Part shown: positions 1 to 7,947 of the stretch, piece by piece | How the letters are laid out: the number at the start of each line of letters is the position of its first letter | Position numbering within the stretch: the stretch's first letter is position 1 | Assembly (NCBI GenBank): GCA_018335755.1 | Contig: JAGXRK010000045.1 | Span: 434,001-498,000, forward strand | Source of the DNA: Ignavibacterium sp. | GTDB taxonomy: Bacteria; Bacteroidota; Ignavibacteria; Ignavibacteriales; Ignavibacteriaceae | Length of the DNA: 64,000 nt | Direction of reading: 5' to 3' | The notes under the pieces: model-generated | Databases searched by the model: none | What the model was told of the DNA's origin: nothing | What the model saw: the letters and a program-made list of their open reading frames with translations, nothing else | Made by a program: the position numbers and the translations under genes

Positions 1-353
1 TTTTCTGAAAATTTTGCTTTAACAATTGCTTTAGTTCCATTTGTAGTATAAAAAACTATAGACTTACCTTCAACAATTTTTTTTACATACTCAAAAGGTG
101 AATTACCAAGAGCAAAACCTTCAATTTTTTTAGTATTTCTTTCACCACCGAGTAAAGTTTGCCCGCCAAACATTCCGCCCGATACTTTAACAGCAAATTC
201 AATAGTACCAACGGGTATAACTTCTTTAGCTTTATTCTTAATAGCTTGAGTAATTACAGAAGTCGCCCTTAAAACATCTATAACAACAGTTGTTTTGTTA
301 GTGAAGTATAACTCATCAGCATTGACTGGTGAAAAGAGAACGTTTACTTTCAT
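1..353 (-). CDS. comB: Probable 2-phosphosulfolactate phosphatase (ComB-like), 3' end cut by window edge
   Basis: The first 117 codons are present, from an ATG at 353, and the gene runs off the left edge. I translated it directly. Residues 23-32 read VVIDVLRATS, and further on come GGERNTKKIEGF and LGNSP, both typical of the ComB family. ComB hydrolyses 2-phosphosulfolactate to sulfolactate in the coenzyme M-type sulfonate route, but many bacteria without coenzyme M carry a homologue, so the real substrate here is uncertain. It lies 9 nt downstream of gcvT on the same strand and is probably co-transcribed with it. The family is fairly clear; the exact reaction is inferred only from homology. 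The C-terminal part cannot be judged. Confidence 0.75.
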   Translation of the reverse strand, partial: MKVNVLFSPVNADELYFTNKTTVVIDVLRATSVITQAIKNKAKEVIPVGTIEFAVKVSGGMFGGQTLLGGERNTKKIEGFALGNSPFEYVKKIVEGKSIVFYTTNGTKAIVKAKFSE

Positions 354-362
354 AGATAATTT

Positions 363-1445
363 TTACTTCTTCACAAATGGAAGTTTAACAATCTCAGCAG
401 GAACTTCTTTATCCCTGATAATAAAATTTATTTTAGTACCAATATCGGAAAACTCATTTTCAACATAACCGAGTGCAATGGGCTTTTCAGTTACCGGGCT
501 TACAGTTCCACTAGTAATATGACCAATAGTTTTTCCGTTTTTAGAAATATCGTATCCGTGCCTTGGGAAAATTTTTTGTTCTGAAGTTATTGCAACTAAT
601 TTTCTTTTTATACCATCTGTTTTGATTTTTAGCAATGCCTGCTGACCCACAAACTCCGATTTATTTAGCTTTGTAATCCATCCAAGTCCTGCTTCTAACG
701 GATTAGTGGTTTGATCAATATCATTTCCGTATAAACAATAACCCATTTCCAGCCTTAAAGAATCTCTTGCCGCAAGTCCTGCGGGCTTAATATTAAATTC
801 TTCTCCGGCATCAAATACTTTATTCCATAGATCTTCTGCTACTTTTTCATCACCCTTGAAGTAAAGCTCAAATCCTAGTTCGCCTGTATAACCGGTTCTT
901 GAAACTATCATCTCGATTCCAGAAATATTCATCCGGGAAAAGTGATAGTATTCTAGGTTTATTTCTTTGTCAGTTAATTTCTGAAGAGTTTTAAGTGCGT
1001 TTGGACCCTGAATGGCAAATAGCGAATACTCATCACTTTGATTAGAAAGCTTAGCTTCAAACTGATTGTTTTCGTTCATCCATTTAAAGTCTTTATTGAT
1101 ATTGGATGCGTTGATAACAAGTAAAAAATGTTCATCAGATATTTTATAGACCAGAAGATCATCAACAATGCCGCCATCGGGATAGCACATTGCCGAGTAT
1201 TGAACCCTGCCGGTAAATAATTTTGAAACGTCATTTACAGTTATGTACTGAACAAATTTTTCTGCGTCTTTTCCCGAAACAAACACTTCTCCCATATGTG
1301 AAACATCAAAAACACCAACTGAATTTCTGACTGCTTTATGTTCTGCAATTATAGAAGAATATTGAATCGGCATTTCATATCCGGCAAATTCAACCATCTT
1401 TGCCCCGAGCTTTTTATGAATCTGATTGAACTTAGTGAGTTTCAT
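363..1445 (-). CDS. gcvT: Aminomethyltransferase, T-protein of the glycine cleavage system
   Basis: 360 residues, the usual length for GcvT. It transfers the methylene carbon from the aminomethyl-lipoyl H-protein to tetrahydrofolate, releasing ammonia. The N-terminus has the family pattern with AGYEMPIQY near residues 21-29 and DVSHMGE near 47-53. The GGIVDDLLVY stretch at 91-100 carries the aspartate (about D96) that contacts folate in characterised enzymes. A RTGYTGELGFE motif follows in the second half. No gcvH or gcvP is nearby, so the other system components must be elsewhere. The gene starts 41 nt after the rng stop and is followed by the comB-like gene, which suggests a rng-gcvT-comB transcript. 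Identification is secure. Confidence 0.95.
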   Translation of the reverse strand: MKLTKFNQIHKKLGAKMVEFAGYEMPIQYSSIIAEHKAVRNSVGVFDVSHMGEVFVSGKDAEKFVQYITVNDVSKLFTGRVQYSAMCYPDGGIVDDLLVYKISDEHFLLVINASNINKDFKWMNENNQFEAKLSNQSDEYSLFAIQGPNALKTLQKLTDKEINLEYYHFSRMNISGIEMIVSRTGYTGELGFELYFKGDEKVAEDLWNKVFDAGEEFNIKPAGLAARDSLRLEMGYCLYGNDIDQTTNPLEAGLGWITKLNKSEFVGQQALLKIKTDGIKRKLVAITSEQKIFPRHGYDISKNGKTIGHITSGTVSPVTEKPIALGYVENEFSDIGTKINFIIRDKEVPAEIVKLPFVKK

Positions 1446-1486
1446 TACAATACCCGTATTATTAAATAAAAAAATCTTTCTTAAAA

Positions 1487-3058
1487 TTAAAGAAACTTAT
1501 CCGTTAAATCCGTTTCTGTTTTTTTAGAAATAAATTTAAATCTTCCCTGCGGAACAGTTTCATCTTCTTCTATATGAAGTCTTACAAAATACTTTAATTG
1601 AAATTTTAAGAGAGAACCCAGCTTACCAGCTTTGAGTTTTTCTGCAAGAAATGGATGACATTTAATTATCAATCCAATTTCACGGGAATTTCTTCGGAAC
1701 TTTTTAAGCCAGCTTTCAATATCATAGGTGAGATGGGATTCTTTCGTAAGAAATCCTGCACCCATACAAACAGGACATACATCTTTCATTGCCTGCATGA
1801 TATTCTGCCTTACACGCTGCCGGGTAATTTGAATCAACCCGAACTCAGACATTGGAAGCACAGATACTTTAGAGCGATCCTTACGGAATTCTTTTTTTAA
1901 TTCATCGTAAATCTTTTTACGGTTTTTTTCTTCTTCAAGATCAATAAAATCTACCACAATAATTCCGCCGATATCTCTAAGCTTTAACTGTCTGGCAATT
2001 TCACGGGCGGCTTCAAGATCAGTTTTTAATGAGTTCTGTTCCTGTTCTTTGCTTTTTGCATACCTTCCGCTGTTTACATCTATAACAACCATTGCTTCGG
2101 TGTGTTCAATAATGAGGTATCCACCGCTTGGCATCGGAACTTTTCGTCCCATCAGTGTTTTTATCTGCTCTTCAATTTTAAACGAATCAAATATTGGCGA
2201 CTGAGATTTATAAGGCTCTATCTTATCAAGATATTCCGGCTGTACAAGCTGCACATAACTTTTTATCTGCTTGTAAAGTTTTTTTGAATCGATAAAAACT
2301 TTTGAAATGTCGGGTGTTAGCAGGTCACGAATAACGCTTGCCGTAGTGCTCAGATCCTGATGGATCAGTGCTGGTGGTTTTTCCGTTTTTACTGCGGATT
2401 CAATTTTCTGCCAGGAACGGATTAAATTGTTCAGATCATCTTTAAGAGCTTCTTCTGTCTGATCTTTTGCAACTGTTCTAATTATCAGGCCACAATTTTT
2501 AGGAAGAATTCCCCGCGCAATACTGCGGAGGCGTCTTCGTTCTTTATAATCGTAAATTTTTTTGGATACACCAATTTTATTATCAAACGGCAGTAGAACA
2601 CAAAATCTACCCGGAAGCGAAACTGATGATGTAACACGCACACCTTTGTTGTTTACAGGTTCTTTAGTTATCTGGATTATTATATCATCGCCCTTACGTA
2701 ATTTGGGTATTACAGGGGGTTCAGGTTTTTTATTTTCAACAGTGTTTTTTCCGCGTAATGATTCATCATCGTCATCCTCTTCATCAATATCGGAATCATC
2801 TTCTCCAATGATATCCTGAAACTGTTGAGTACGTTCGCCGATATCAGAGAAATGCAGAAAGGCATCGTGCTTCATACCGATGTCTATAAACGCGGCTCTT
2901 ATCCCTGGTAAAACACGTGCAACTTTACCAAGGTATATATCCCCCACCATTCTTCTGTTTTCAGGGTAATCGACAAAGAAGTCGACTAAGTTTCCATCTT
3001 CTGTTATAGCAACACGAGTCTGGTTTGAAGATGAATTTATTATAATTTCCTTTATCAT
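1487..3058 (-). CDS. rng: Ribonuclease G/E family endoribonuclease
   Basis: 523 residues, the size of RNase G without the long RNase E scaffold. Like the family, it should cut single-stranded AU-rich RNA and mature rRNA ends. An S1 RNA-binding domain spans roughly residues 35-145. The catalytic core carries VIDVNSGRY (Asp327) and VVDFIDLEEE (Asp370), matching the Mg-binding aspartates, and a CPVC zinc-link motif at 428-431. The S1 domain is interrupted at about 85-118 by a very acidic insertion (an ESD/D-rich tract), which is longer than usual. The ATG at 3058 is the only normal start in frame, since a stop lies shortly upstream with no other start codon between. It is followed by gcvT in the same direction. 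Confidence 0.95.
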   Translation of the reverse strand: MIKEIIINSSSNQTRVAITEDGNLVDFFVDYPENRRMVGDIYLGKVARVLPGIRAAFIDIGMKHDAFLHFSDIGERTQQFQDIIGEDDSDIDEEDDDDESLRGKNTVENKKPEPPVIPKLRKGDDIIIQITKEPVNNKGVRVTSSVSLPGRFCVLLPFDNKIGVSKKIYDYKERRRLRSIARGILPKNCGLIIRTVAKDQTEEALKDDLNNLIRSWQKIESAVKTEKPPALIHQDLSTTASVIRDLLTPDISKVFIDSKKLYKQIKSYVQLVQPEYLDKIEPYKSQSPIFDSFKIEEQIKTLMGRKVPMPSGGYLIIEHTEAMVVIDVNSGRYAKSKEQEQNSLKTDLEAAREIARQLKLRDIGGIIVVDFIDLEEEKNRKKIYDELKKEFRKDRSKVSVLPMSEFGLIQITRQRVRQNIMQAMKDVCPVCMGAGFLTKESHLTYDIESWLKKFRRNSREIGLIIKCHPFLAEKLKAGKLGSLLKFQLKYFVRLHIEEDETVPQGRFKFISKKTETDLTDKFL

Positions 3059-3380
3059 AGGTAAGAAACTCTTTTGGTGAAAGTGAATATTTCATTCTGC
3101 CAAATTCATAATATTCAAGGCCCAAATTGACTTCCGCGGCTTCCACACGGACATCAAAAAGCAGAATGATTATACTTTCATATATGTTAAATAAAAAATT
3201 CATTGTGAGCCTTGAATTAATACAAAAACCATTTTTATGAACTAAATAAAAAGTTAAAGTCCGCTAATAAAACTTTCACTCAGTAATTATATCAACCCTA
3301 ATAATCCTGTGTTACATAGGATTAAATAGCCTTAGTTGATTGTCTATATAATAAAATTAAACTAAGTACCTTTTAACGAT
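3059..3380. other. Intergenic gap between pnp and rng
   Basis: 322 bases with no convincing gene. An 80-codon open frame overlaps the start of rng here but resembles nothing I know and has no ribosome site. There is a weak inverted repeat at 3303-3323 (AATCCT, 9-nt loop, AGGATT) on the 3' side of pnp. It lacks a clear T-run in either direction, so I do not call it a terminator. The rng promoter probably lies here, but no good match to the TTG-N19-TAnnTTTG pattern was found. Confidence 0.5.
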
Positions 3381-5510
3381 TTACTCGGCTGCAATGTTAT
3401 TGGATGATTTATCCTTTTTCTCGCTTTTTCCATTATCCTTAAGCAACTCTTTTCTGCTTAATGAGTATTTACCGCCTTCAACCTTAAGAAGCTTAACAGT
3501 CACTTTGTCACCTTGTTTAAAGTAATCTGTTACTTTTTCAACTCGCTTGTTGTCAATCTGCGAAATATGCAACAGACCTTCTTTACCGGGCAGTATTTCA
3601 ACAAAAGCGCCGAAGTCCATTATTTTAGTTATTACACCATCGTAAACTTCACCAACTTCAGGAGTTGCAGTAAGTTTTTTAATATAGTCTTTACACTTTT
3701 GTGCATTTTCTTTATTTGGTGATGCAATATTTACTGTTCCGTCATCATTAATATTAATATCCACACCGAATAATCTTTGCATTCCCTGAATTGTTTTTCC
3801 GCCGGGACCAATAACCAAACCGATCTGATCGGTTTCAATTTTCATTGATAATAATCTTGGAGCATAAGGAGATAACTGATCTTTAGGGGCGTTTATGGCC
3901 TCATTCATTTTTTCAAGAATATGTATTCTGCCTTCTTTTGCCTGGAAGATAGCTTTTTCCATTATCTCAAAAGAGATTCCCTGGATTTTGATATCCATCT
4001 GAAAACCGGTAATACCGTCTTTTGTACCCGCAACTTTAAAGTCCATATCACCAAGGTGATCTTCATTTCCAAGAATATCTGATAGCACTGCATATTGTTC
4101 ACCTTCTTTAACAAGCCCCATAGCAATTCCTGATACTGCTTTACTAATAGGCACTCCTGCATCCATCATAGAAAGCGAACCGGCACATACAGTAGCCATA
4201 GAAGATGAACCATTGGATTCCAGAATATCTGAAATTATGCGAACAGTGTATGGAAATACATCTTCAGCAGGAAAAACTTGTTTCAAAGATCTTTCAGCAA
4301 GATTGCCGTGACCAATTTCTCTTCGGCTAACGCCCATCATTCGCCCTACTTCACCAACACAAAAAGGAGGGAAGTTATACTGAAGATAGAATCGTTTGCT
4401 GTATTCATCCAATAGGCCGTCAACAGTCTGCTCATCATTCTTTGTACCTAATGTAACATTTGTTAAGCTTTGCGTTTCACCTCGCGTGAATAATGCCGAA
4501 CCATGAGTTCTGGGTAATACTCCAAGTTCTATAGTAATTGGTCTTACCTGTTTCGTATCTCTTCCATCTAAACGGATTCCTTCTTTTAAAATTCTTTCAC
4601 GCATAAGATCTTTTTCCATGTCGTGCAGAATATTTCCAATTACTTTTTCCTGTTCAGGATATTTTTCAGCAAGTGATGTTTTAACAAACTCGTTCAGTTC
4701 TTTATTCCTGGCTGATCTTTCTTCCTTTGTAAGGATTGAATAAACAATTTCTTTGAACTTTGCTTCAGCTAACTCATATATATCTTTTTTCAGATTTTCA
4801 TCACCGGTTTTTTCAACCACTTCCCATTTTGTTTTTCCGGCTTCAGCTCTGAGCTCATTTTGAAGTTCAACAATTTTCTTTATTTCGCCTTGTGCAAATT
4901 TCAAGGCATCAAGTAAATCCTGTTCACTAACTTCCTTAGATTCACCTTCCACCATCATAATCGAATCTGCTGTTCCGGCAACAACAAGCTCAATATCACT
5001 TAATTTAACCTGTTCGTGAGTGGGATTAACGATCCATTCGCCATTAACTCTTCCAACTCTTACTTCGCCCATAGGTCCATCGAATGGAATATCGGAAACA
5101 ACAAGTGCGGCAGATGCAGCTGTTGCGGCCAGAACATCAGGATCATTCTCACCATCATATGAAAGAACAAAAGCAATTACCTGTGTTTCATTTAAGAAAC
5201 TTTCAGGAAAAAGTGGTCTGATTGGTCTGTCACACAGTCTTGCACTAAGTATTTCTTTTTCAGTTGGTCTGCCTTCACGCTTAATGTATCCGCCAGGAAA
5301 TTTTCCTGCAGCAGAAGTTTTTTCACGATATTCAACCTGCAGCGGAAAGAAATCCTGATCTTCCTTTGCCTGTTCAGAAGCAACAGCGGTAACTAAAACC
5401 ATTGTGTCTCCATGCCTAACCATAACAGCACCATTAGATTGTCTGGCGTATCGTCCTGTTTCTAATGAAAATAATTTTCCGCCAATTTCTACTTCTTTTT
5501 TAACGATCAT
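3381..5510 (-). CDS. pnp: Polyribonucleotide nucleotidyltransferase (PNPase)
   Basis: 709 residues, full length. PNPase degrades RNA 3' to 5' by phosphorolysis and works in the degradosome. Two RNase PH-like domains are joined by an all-helical linker. The second carries the catalytic-site aspartates in the stretch around residue 487 (DMDFKVAGTKDGITG). A KH domain with GPGGKTIQ lies near 565-572, followed by an S1 domain near 620-690 (GAFVEILPGKEGLLHISQI). The C-terminus is a short lysine-rich tail. It starts 10 nt after the rpsO stop; rpsO-pnp is a classic conserved pair, usually co-transcribed and regulated post-transcriptionally. Secure call. Confidence 0.98.
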   Translation of the reverse strand: MIVKKEVEIGGKLFSLETGRYARQSNGAVMVRHGDTMVLVTAVASEQAKEDQDFFPLQVEYREKTSAAGKFPGGYIKREGRPTEKEILSARLCDRPIRPLFPESFLNETQVIAFVLSYDGENDPDVLAATAASAALVVSDIPFDGPMGEVRVGRVNGEWIVNPTHEQVKLSDIELVVAGTADSIMMVEGESKEVSEQDLLDALKFAQGEIKKIVELQNELRAEAGKTKWEVVEKTGDENLKKDIYELAEAKFKEIVYSILTKEERSARNKELNEFVKTSLAEKYPEQEKVIGNILHDMEKDLMRERILKEGIRLDGRDTKQVRPITIELGVLPRTHGSALFTRGETQSLTNVTLGTKNDEQTVDGLLDEYSKRFYLQYNFPPFCVGEVGRMMGVSRREIGHGNLAERSLKQVFPAEDVFPYTVRIISDILESNGSSSMATVCAGSLSMMDAGVPISKAVSGIAMGLVKEGEQYAVLSDILGNEDHLGDMDFKVAGTKDGITGFQMDIKIQGISFEIMEKAIFQAKEGRIHILEKMNEAINAPKDQLSPYAPRLLSMKIETDQIGLVIGPGGKTIQGMQRLFGVDININDDGTVNIASPNKENAQKCKDYIKKLTATPEVGEVYDGVITKIMDFGAFVEILPGKEGLLHISQIDNKRVEKVTDYFKQGDKVTVKLLKVEGGKYSLSRKELLKDNGKSEKKDKSSNNIAAE

Positions 5511-5520
5511 TTTTAAACCT

Positions 5521-5784
5521 TTACTTTCTTATGTTCAATTCTTTTATAATTTCTCTGTATCTGCTGATATCTTTTTTCATTAAATAATCAAGCAGTCTTC
5601 TTCTTTTACCAACAAGCATCATTAATCCTCTTCTTGAATGATGATCTTTTTTGTGGGAGTCAAAGTGAGAAGTGAGATCATTTATTCGTTTAGTAATTAA
5701 AGCGATCTGAACTTCTGTTTTTCCGGAATCCTTATCATTACTTCCGAATTTTTTAACTATTTCCAGTTTTTCTTCTTTTGTCAT
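5521..5784 (-). CDS. rpsO: 30S ribosomal protein S15
   Basis: 87 residues, the standard length of bS15/uS15. The protein binds the central domain of 16S rRNA early in small-subunit assembly. The sequence shows the family signature around residues 40-80 ([15 protein letters not shown] and [12 protein letters not shown]). It stands immediately before pnp, as in most bacteria. The 71-nt spacer upstream contains a nested stem that may be an autoregulatory S15 site (see the separate entry). Identification is certain. Confidence 0.98.
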   Translation of the reverse strand: MTKEEKLEIVKKFGSNDKDSGKTEVQIALITKRINDLTSHFDSHKKDHHSRRGLMMLVGKRRRLLDYLMKKDISRYREIIKELNIRK

Positions 5785-5819
5785 TGTGACATTTCCTTGT
5801 ATTAGATTATTAATATAAA

Positions 5820-5854
5820 CCCAGAATACCTGCCTTTTAACTGCAGTAACCGGG
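5820..5854 (-). promoter_or_regulatory. Possible structured leader of rpsO
   Basis: In the transcript between the ribF stop and the rpsO start, CCCGG can pair with CTGGG (one G-U) as an outer stem. An inner CTGC/GCAG stem encloses an A-rich loop. S15 is known to repress its own mRNA through leader structures that differ between bacterial groups. This one is only a candidate: the inner stem is short, and it could equally be a read-through hairpin at the 3' end of ribF. Confidence 0.3.
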
Positions 5855-5855
5855 A

Positions 5856-6800
5856 TTAATTATTTAAATTGTTTAAGATCTTTTTTCCGTTCTCTTTATC
5901 TTTATTCATCTGAGCTATCAGCTCATCTGTTGAATTAAATTTTTCTTCCCCTCTTAATCTTTCAACAAGCTCAATAGATATTTTATCACCATAAATCTGC
6001 CTATTAAAATCGTATATATAAACTTCCGAGACTACTTCACCATCTTCATAAAAAGTAGGCCGTCGGCCAATACTCAGCAATCCATTATATATTTGATTAT
6101 GCAGAATTACTTTTACCGCATATATTCCAATTAAAGGAAGCAATTTTTCAGGATAATCAAGCTGAATATTTGCCGTTGGATAGCCCAATTCCCTGCCTCT
6201 CATATCACCTCCAACTACGGTACCCGCAAATTTATAACTTCTACCAAGCATTTTTACGGCTGAAGCAACGTCTCCTTCTGAAAGGGTGTTACGAACTTTT
6301 GTACTGCTTAAAATTATATCATTCAATTTGTAAGGTTGTATAATATTAATTTTAAAACCGCTTTCTAAACCTATTGAAGTTAGTGTATCAGCATTTCCGC
6401 CTCGTCCTTTTCCGAAGTGGTGATCGTAGCCAATAACAATTTCACTTACCCCCGTTCCATTCACTAAAAAATCGGTTATAAATTGTTCTGCCGGCTGCTG
6501 CGAAAATTCTTTTGTAAATTCGATAACAAAAATATTTTCCACACCAAGTTTAGTGAATATTTCAACTTTCTCTTCAAGAGAGCTGAGAAGGTAAACTTTA
6601 TCATCCTTTGAAAGAACTTTACGTGGATGAGGATCAAATGTAAGAACAAAATTACGCATTTTGTTCTTCTTTGCTTTTTCAACCACAGCACTTATAATCT
6701 GCTGATGTCCTAAATGAATTCCATCAAAAGTTCCAAGTGTAAGAACAGTATTCTTATCGTATTTGATATCTGATAGTTTTCTAAATACTTGTATACTCAC
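5856..6800 (-). CDS. ribF: Bifunctional riboflavin kinase / FAD synthetase
   Basis: 314 residues, normal for prokaryotic RibF. It phosphorylates riboflavin to FMN and adenylates FMN to FAD. The N-terminal nucleotidyltransferase half has [13 protein letters not shown] at 21-33 and a FDPHPRKVL motif. The C-terminal flavokinase half begins around residue 185 with [11 protein letters not shown] and ends in the usual [14 protein letters not shown] region. No FMN riboswitch is visible upstream. It sits between truB and rpsO, a common arrangement. A near-match promoter (TATATTTG with TTC instead of TTG 19 nt upstream) lies at 6821-6850, so it may also be transcribed separately from truB. Confidence 0.96.
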   Translation of the reverse strand: MSIQVFRKLSDIKYDKNTVLTLGTFDGIHLGHQQIISAVVEKAKKNKMRNFVLTFDPHPRKVLSKDDKVYLLSSLEEKVEIFTKLGVENIFVIEFTKEFSQQPAEQFITDFLVNGTGVSEIVIGYDHHFGKGRGGNADTLTSIGLESGFKINIIQPYKLNDIILSSTKVRNTLSEGDVASAVKMLGRSYKFAGTVVGGDMRGRELGYPTANIQLDYPEKLLPLIGIYAVKVILHNQIYNGLLSIGRRPTFYEDGEVVSEVYIYDFNRQIYGDKISIELVERLRGEEKFNSTDELIAQMNKDKENGKKILNNLNN

Positions 6801-6866
6801 AGTTTTACAACAAAAGCTTTCAAATATAGTTTAATTAACCAGTAAAAGAAAAAATTAGTTATTTAC

Positions 6867-7583
6867 CTACTCAGTATCCTTACTATGAACACCAATTCTA
6901 TCTAAAAACTCATCCACGGTCAGTGCGTCTTTAACATCATATTCACCAATTTTAGTGCGTCTTAGCGAGCCAAGAACAGCTGATGTGCCTAGCTCTTTAC
7001 CGAAATCAGCGGCTATACTTCTGATATAGGTTCCTTTAGAACACTTTATTCTGAAGCTAATTTCAGGAATTTGAACAGATGTTAGATCAAATTCGTGCAT
7101 TGTAACCTTCCTTGGTTCAACGGTTATATCTTTACCTTTTCTGGCAAATTTATAAAGACGCTTTCCTTTTATTTTTTTTGCCGAGAACATCGGCGGAGTT
7201 TGGTAAATCTCCCCGATAAATTTATTCTTTATTTCAAAAATTTTATTTTTATCAACCCCAATCGGAATTTGAACGTCCTGAACCTCTCCTTCAAGGTCGA
7301 ATGTTTTTGAAAACTTTCCGAGAATAAAAGTACCTGTATATGTTTTCTCAAGACCTATATAATCTTCAAGCTCTTTGGTTTTTTTACCGGTCTTGATTAT
7401 TAACAGCCCCGTTGCCAAGGGATCAAGCGTACCAGAATGTCCTACTTTTTTTGCCCCGCAGTATTTCCGAACCAAAGCAACTACTTTGAATGACGTCCAA
7501 TTAAATGGTTTATCAATAAGAATTGTCTGGCCGGTATGGTAATCAAGATTTTGTAACTCAGTCGTTTCCTTTGTTATCATCAT
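6867..7583 (-). CDS. truB: tRNA pseudouridine(55) synthase
   Basis: 238 residues. It converts U55 in the T-loop of tRNAs to pseudouridine. The catalytic motif GHSGTLDPLATGLLII places the nucleophile at Asp54. The later KGTYIRSIAADFG motif is also present. The protein is somewhat shorter than E. coli TruB and seems to lack an extended C-terminal PUA domain. The reading frame opens inside the 3' end of rbfA (26-nt overlap), consistent with translational coupling. Two start codons stand in tandem (Met-Met). Confidence 0.96.
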   Translation of the reverse strand: MMITKETTELQNLDYHTGQTILIDKPFNWTSFKVVALVRKYCGAKKVGHSGTLDPLATGLLIIKTGKKTKELEDYIGLEKTYTGTFILGKFSKTFDLEGEVQDVQIPIGVDKNKIFEIKNKFIGEIYQTPPMFSAKKIKGKRLYKFARKGKDITVEPRKVTMHEFDLTSVQIPEISFRIKCSKGTYIRSIAADFGKELGTSAVLGSLRRTKIGEYDVKDALTVDEFLDRIGVHSKDTE

Positions 7584-7917
7584 TTTCGTGAATTTTCTTA
7601 ATCAGACTTTCTATCTTTTCAATGTAATCAGAAGTATCATCAAGGAAAAACTTAAGCTCGGGAACAAATTTAATCCGTATTCTATGTGCAAGTTCCGACC
7701 GGATAAATCCTGTTTTATGTTGTATCCTATCCAGTGCAAGTTCTCTTTTTTCTTTTTCAAAGATGGAAAGATATACTTTTGCAATTTTGAGATCAGGACT
7801 TACTTTAACATTAGTTATAGTTACAAATCCAAGCTGCAATTCATCTAATTTGTGCAGGAAAATAAGGCTGATTTCTTCTTTAATCAAATTTTCAACTTTA
7901 TCAACTCTATAGGACAT
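7558..7917 (-). CDS. rbfA: Ribosome-binding factor A
   Basis: 119 residues, the standard KH-like fold length. RbfA helps late 30S maturation and 5'-end processing of 16S rRNA. The sequence shows VDKVENLIKEEISLIF at the N-terminus and VSPDLKIAKVYLSI in the middle, then the RIKFVPELKFFLDD region typical of the family. It lies 30 nt downstream of infB and overlaps the start of truB by 26 nt, which fits the conserved infB-rbfA-truB order. Confidence 0.95.
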   Translation of the reverse strand: MSYRVDKVENLIKEEISLIFLHKLDELQLGFVTITNVKVSPDLKIAKVYLSIFEKEKRELALDRIQHKTGFIRSELAHRIRIKFVPELKFFLDDTSDYIEKIESLIKKIHENDDNKGND

Positions 7918-7947
7918 AAAAAATCCGTTTTAATATTTTTCAACTAC

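Noticed and set aside
2961-3203. 80-codon frame overlapping the start of rng
   Set aside because: Its last part is rng read in another frame, it lacks a ribosome site, and the remainder resembles nothing known.
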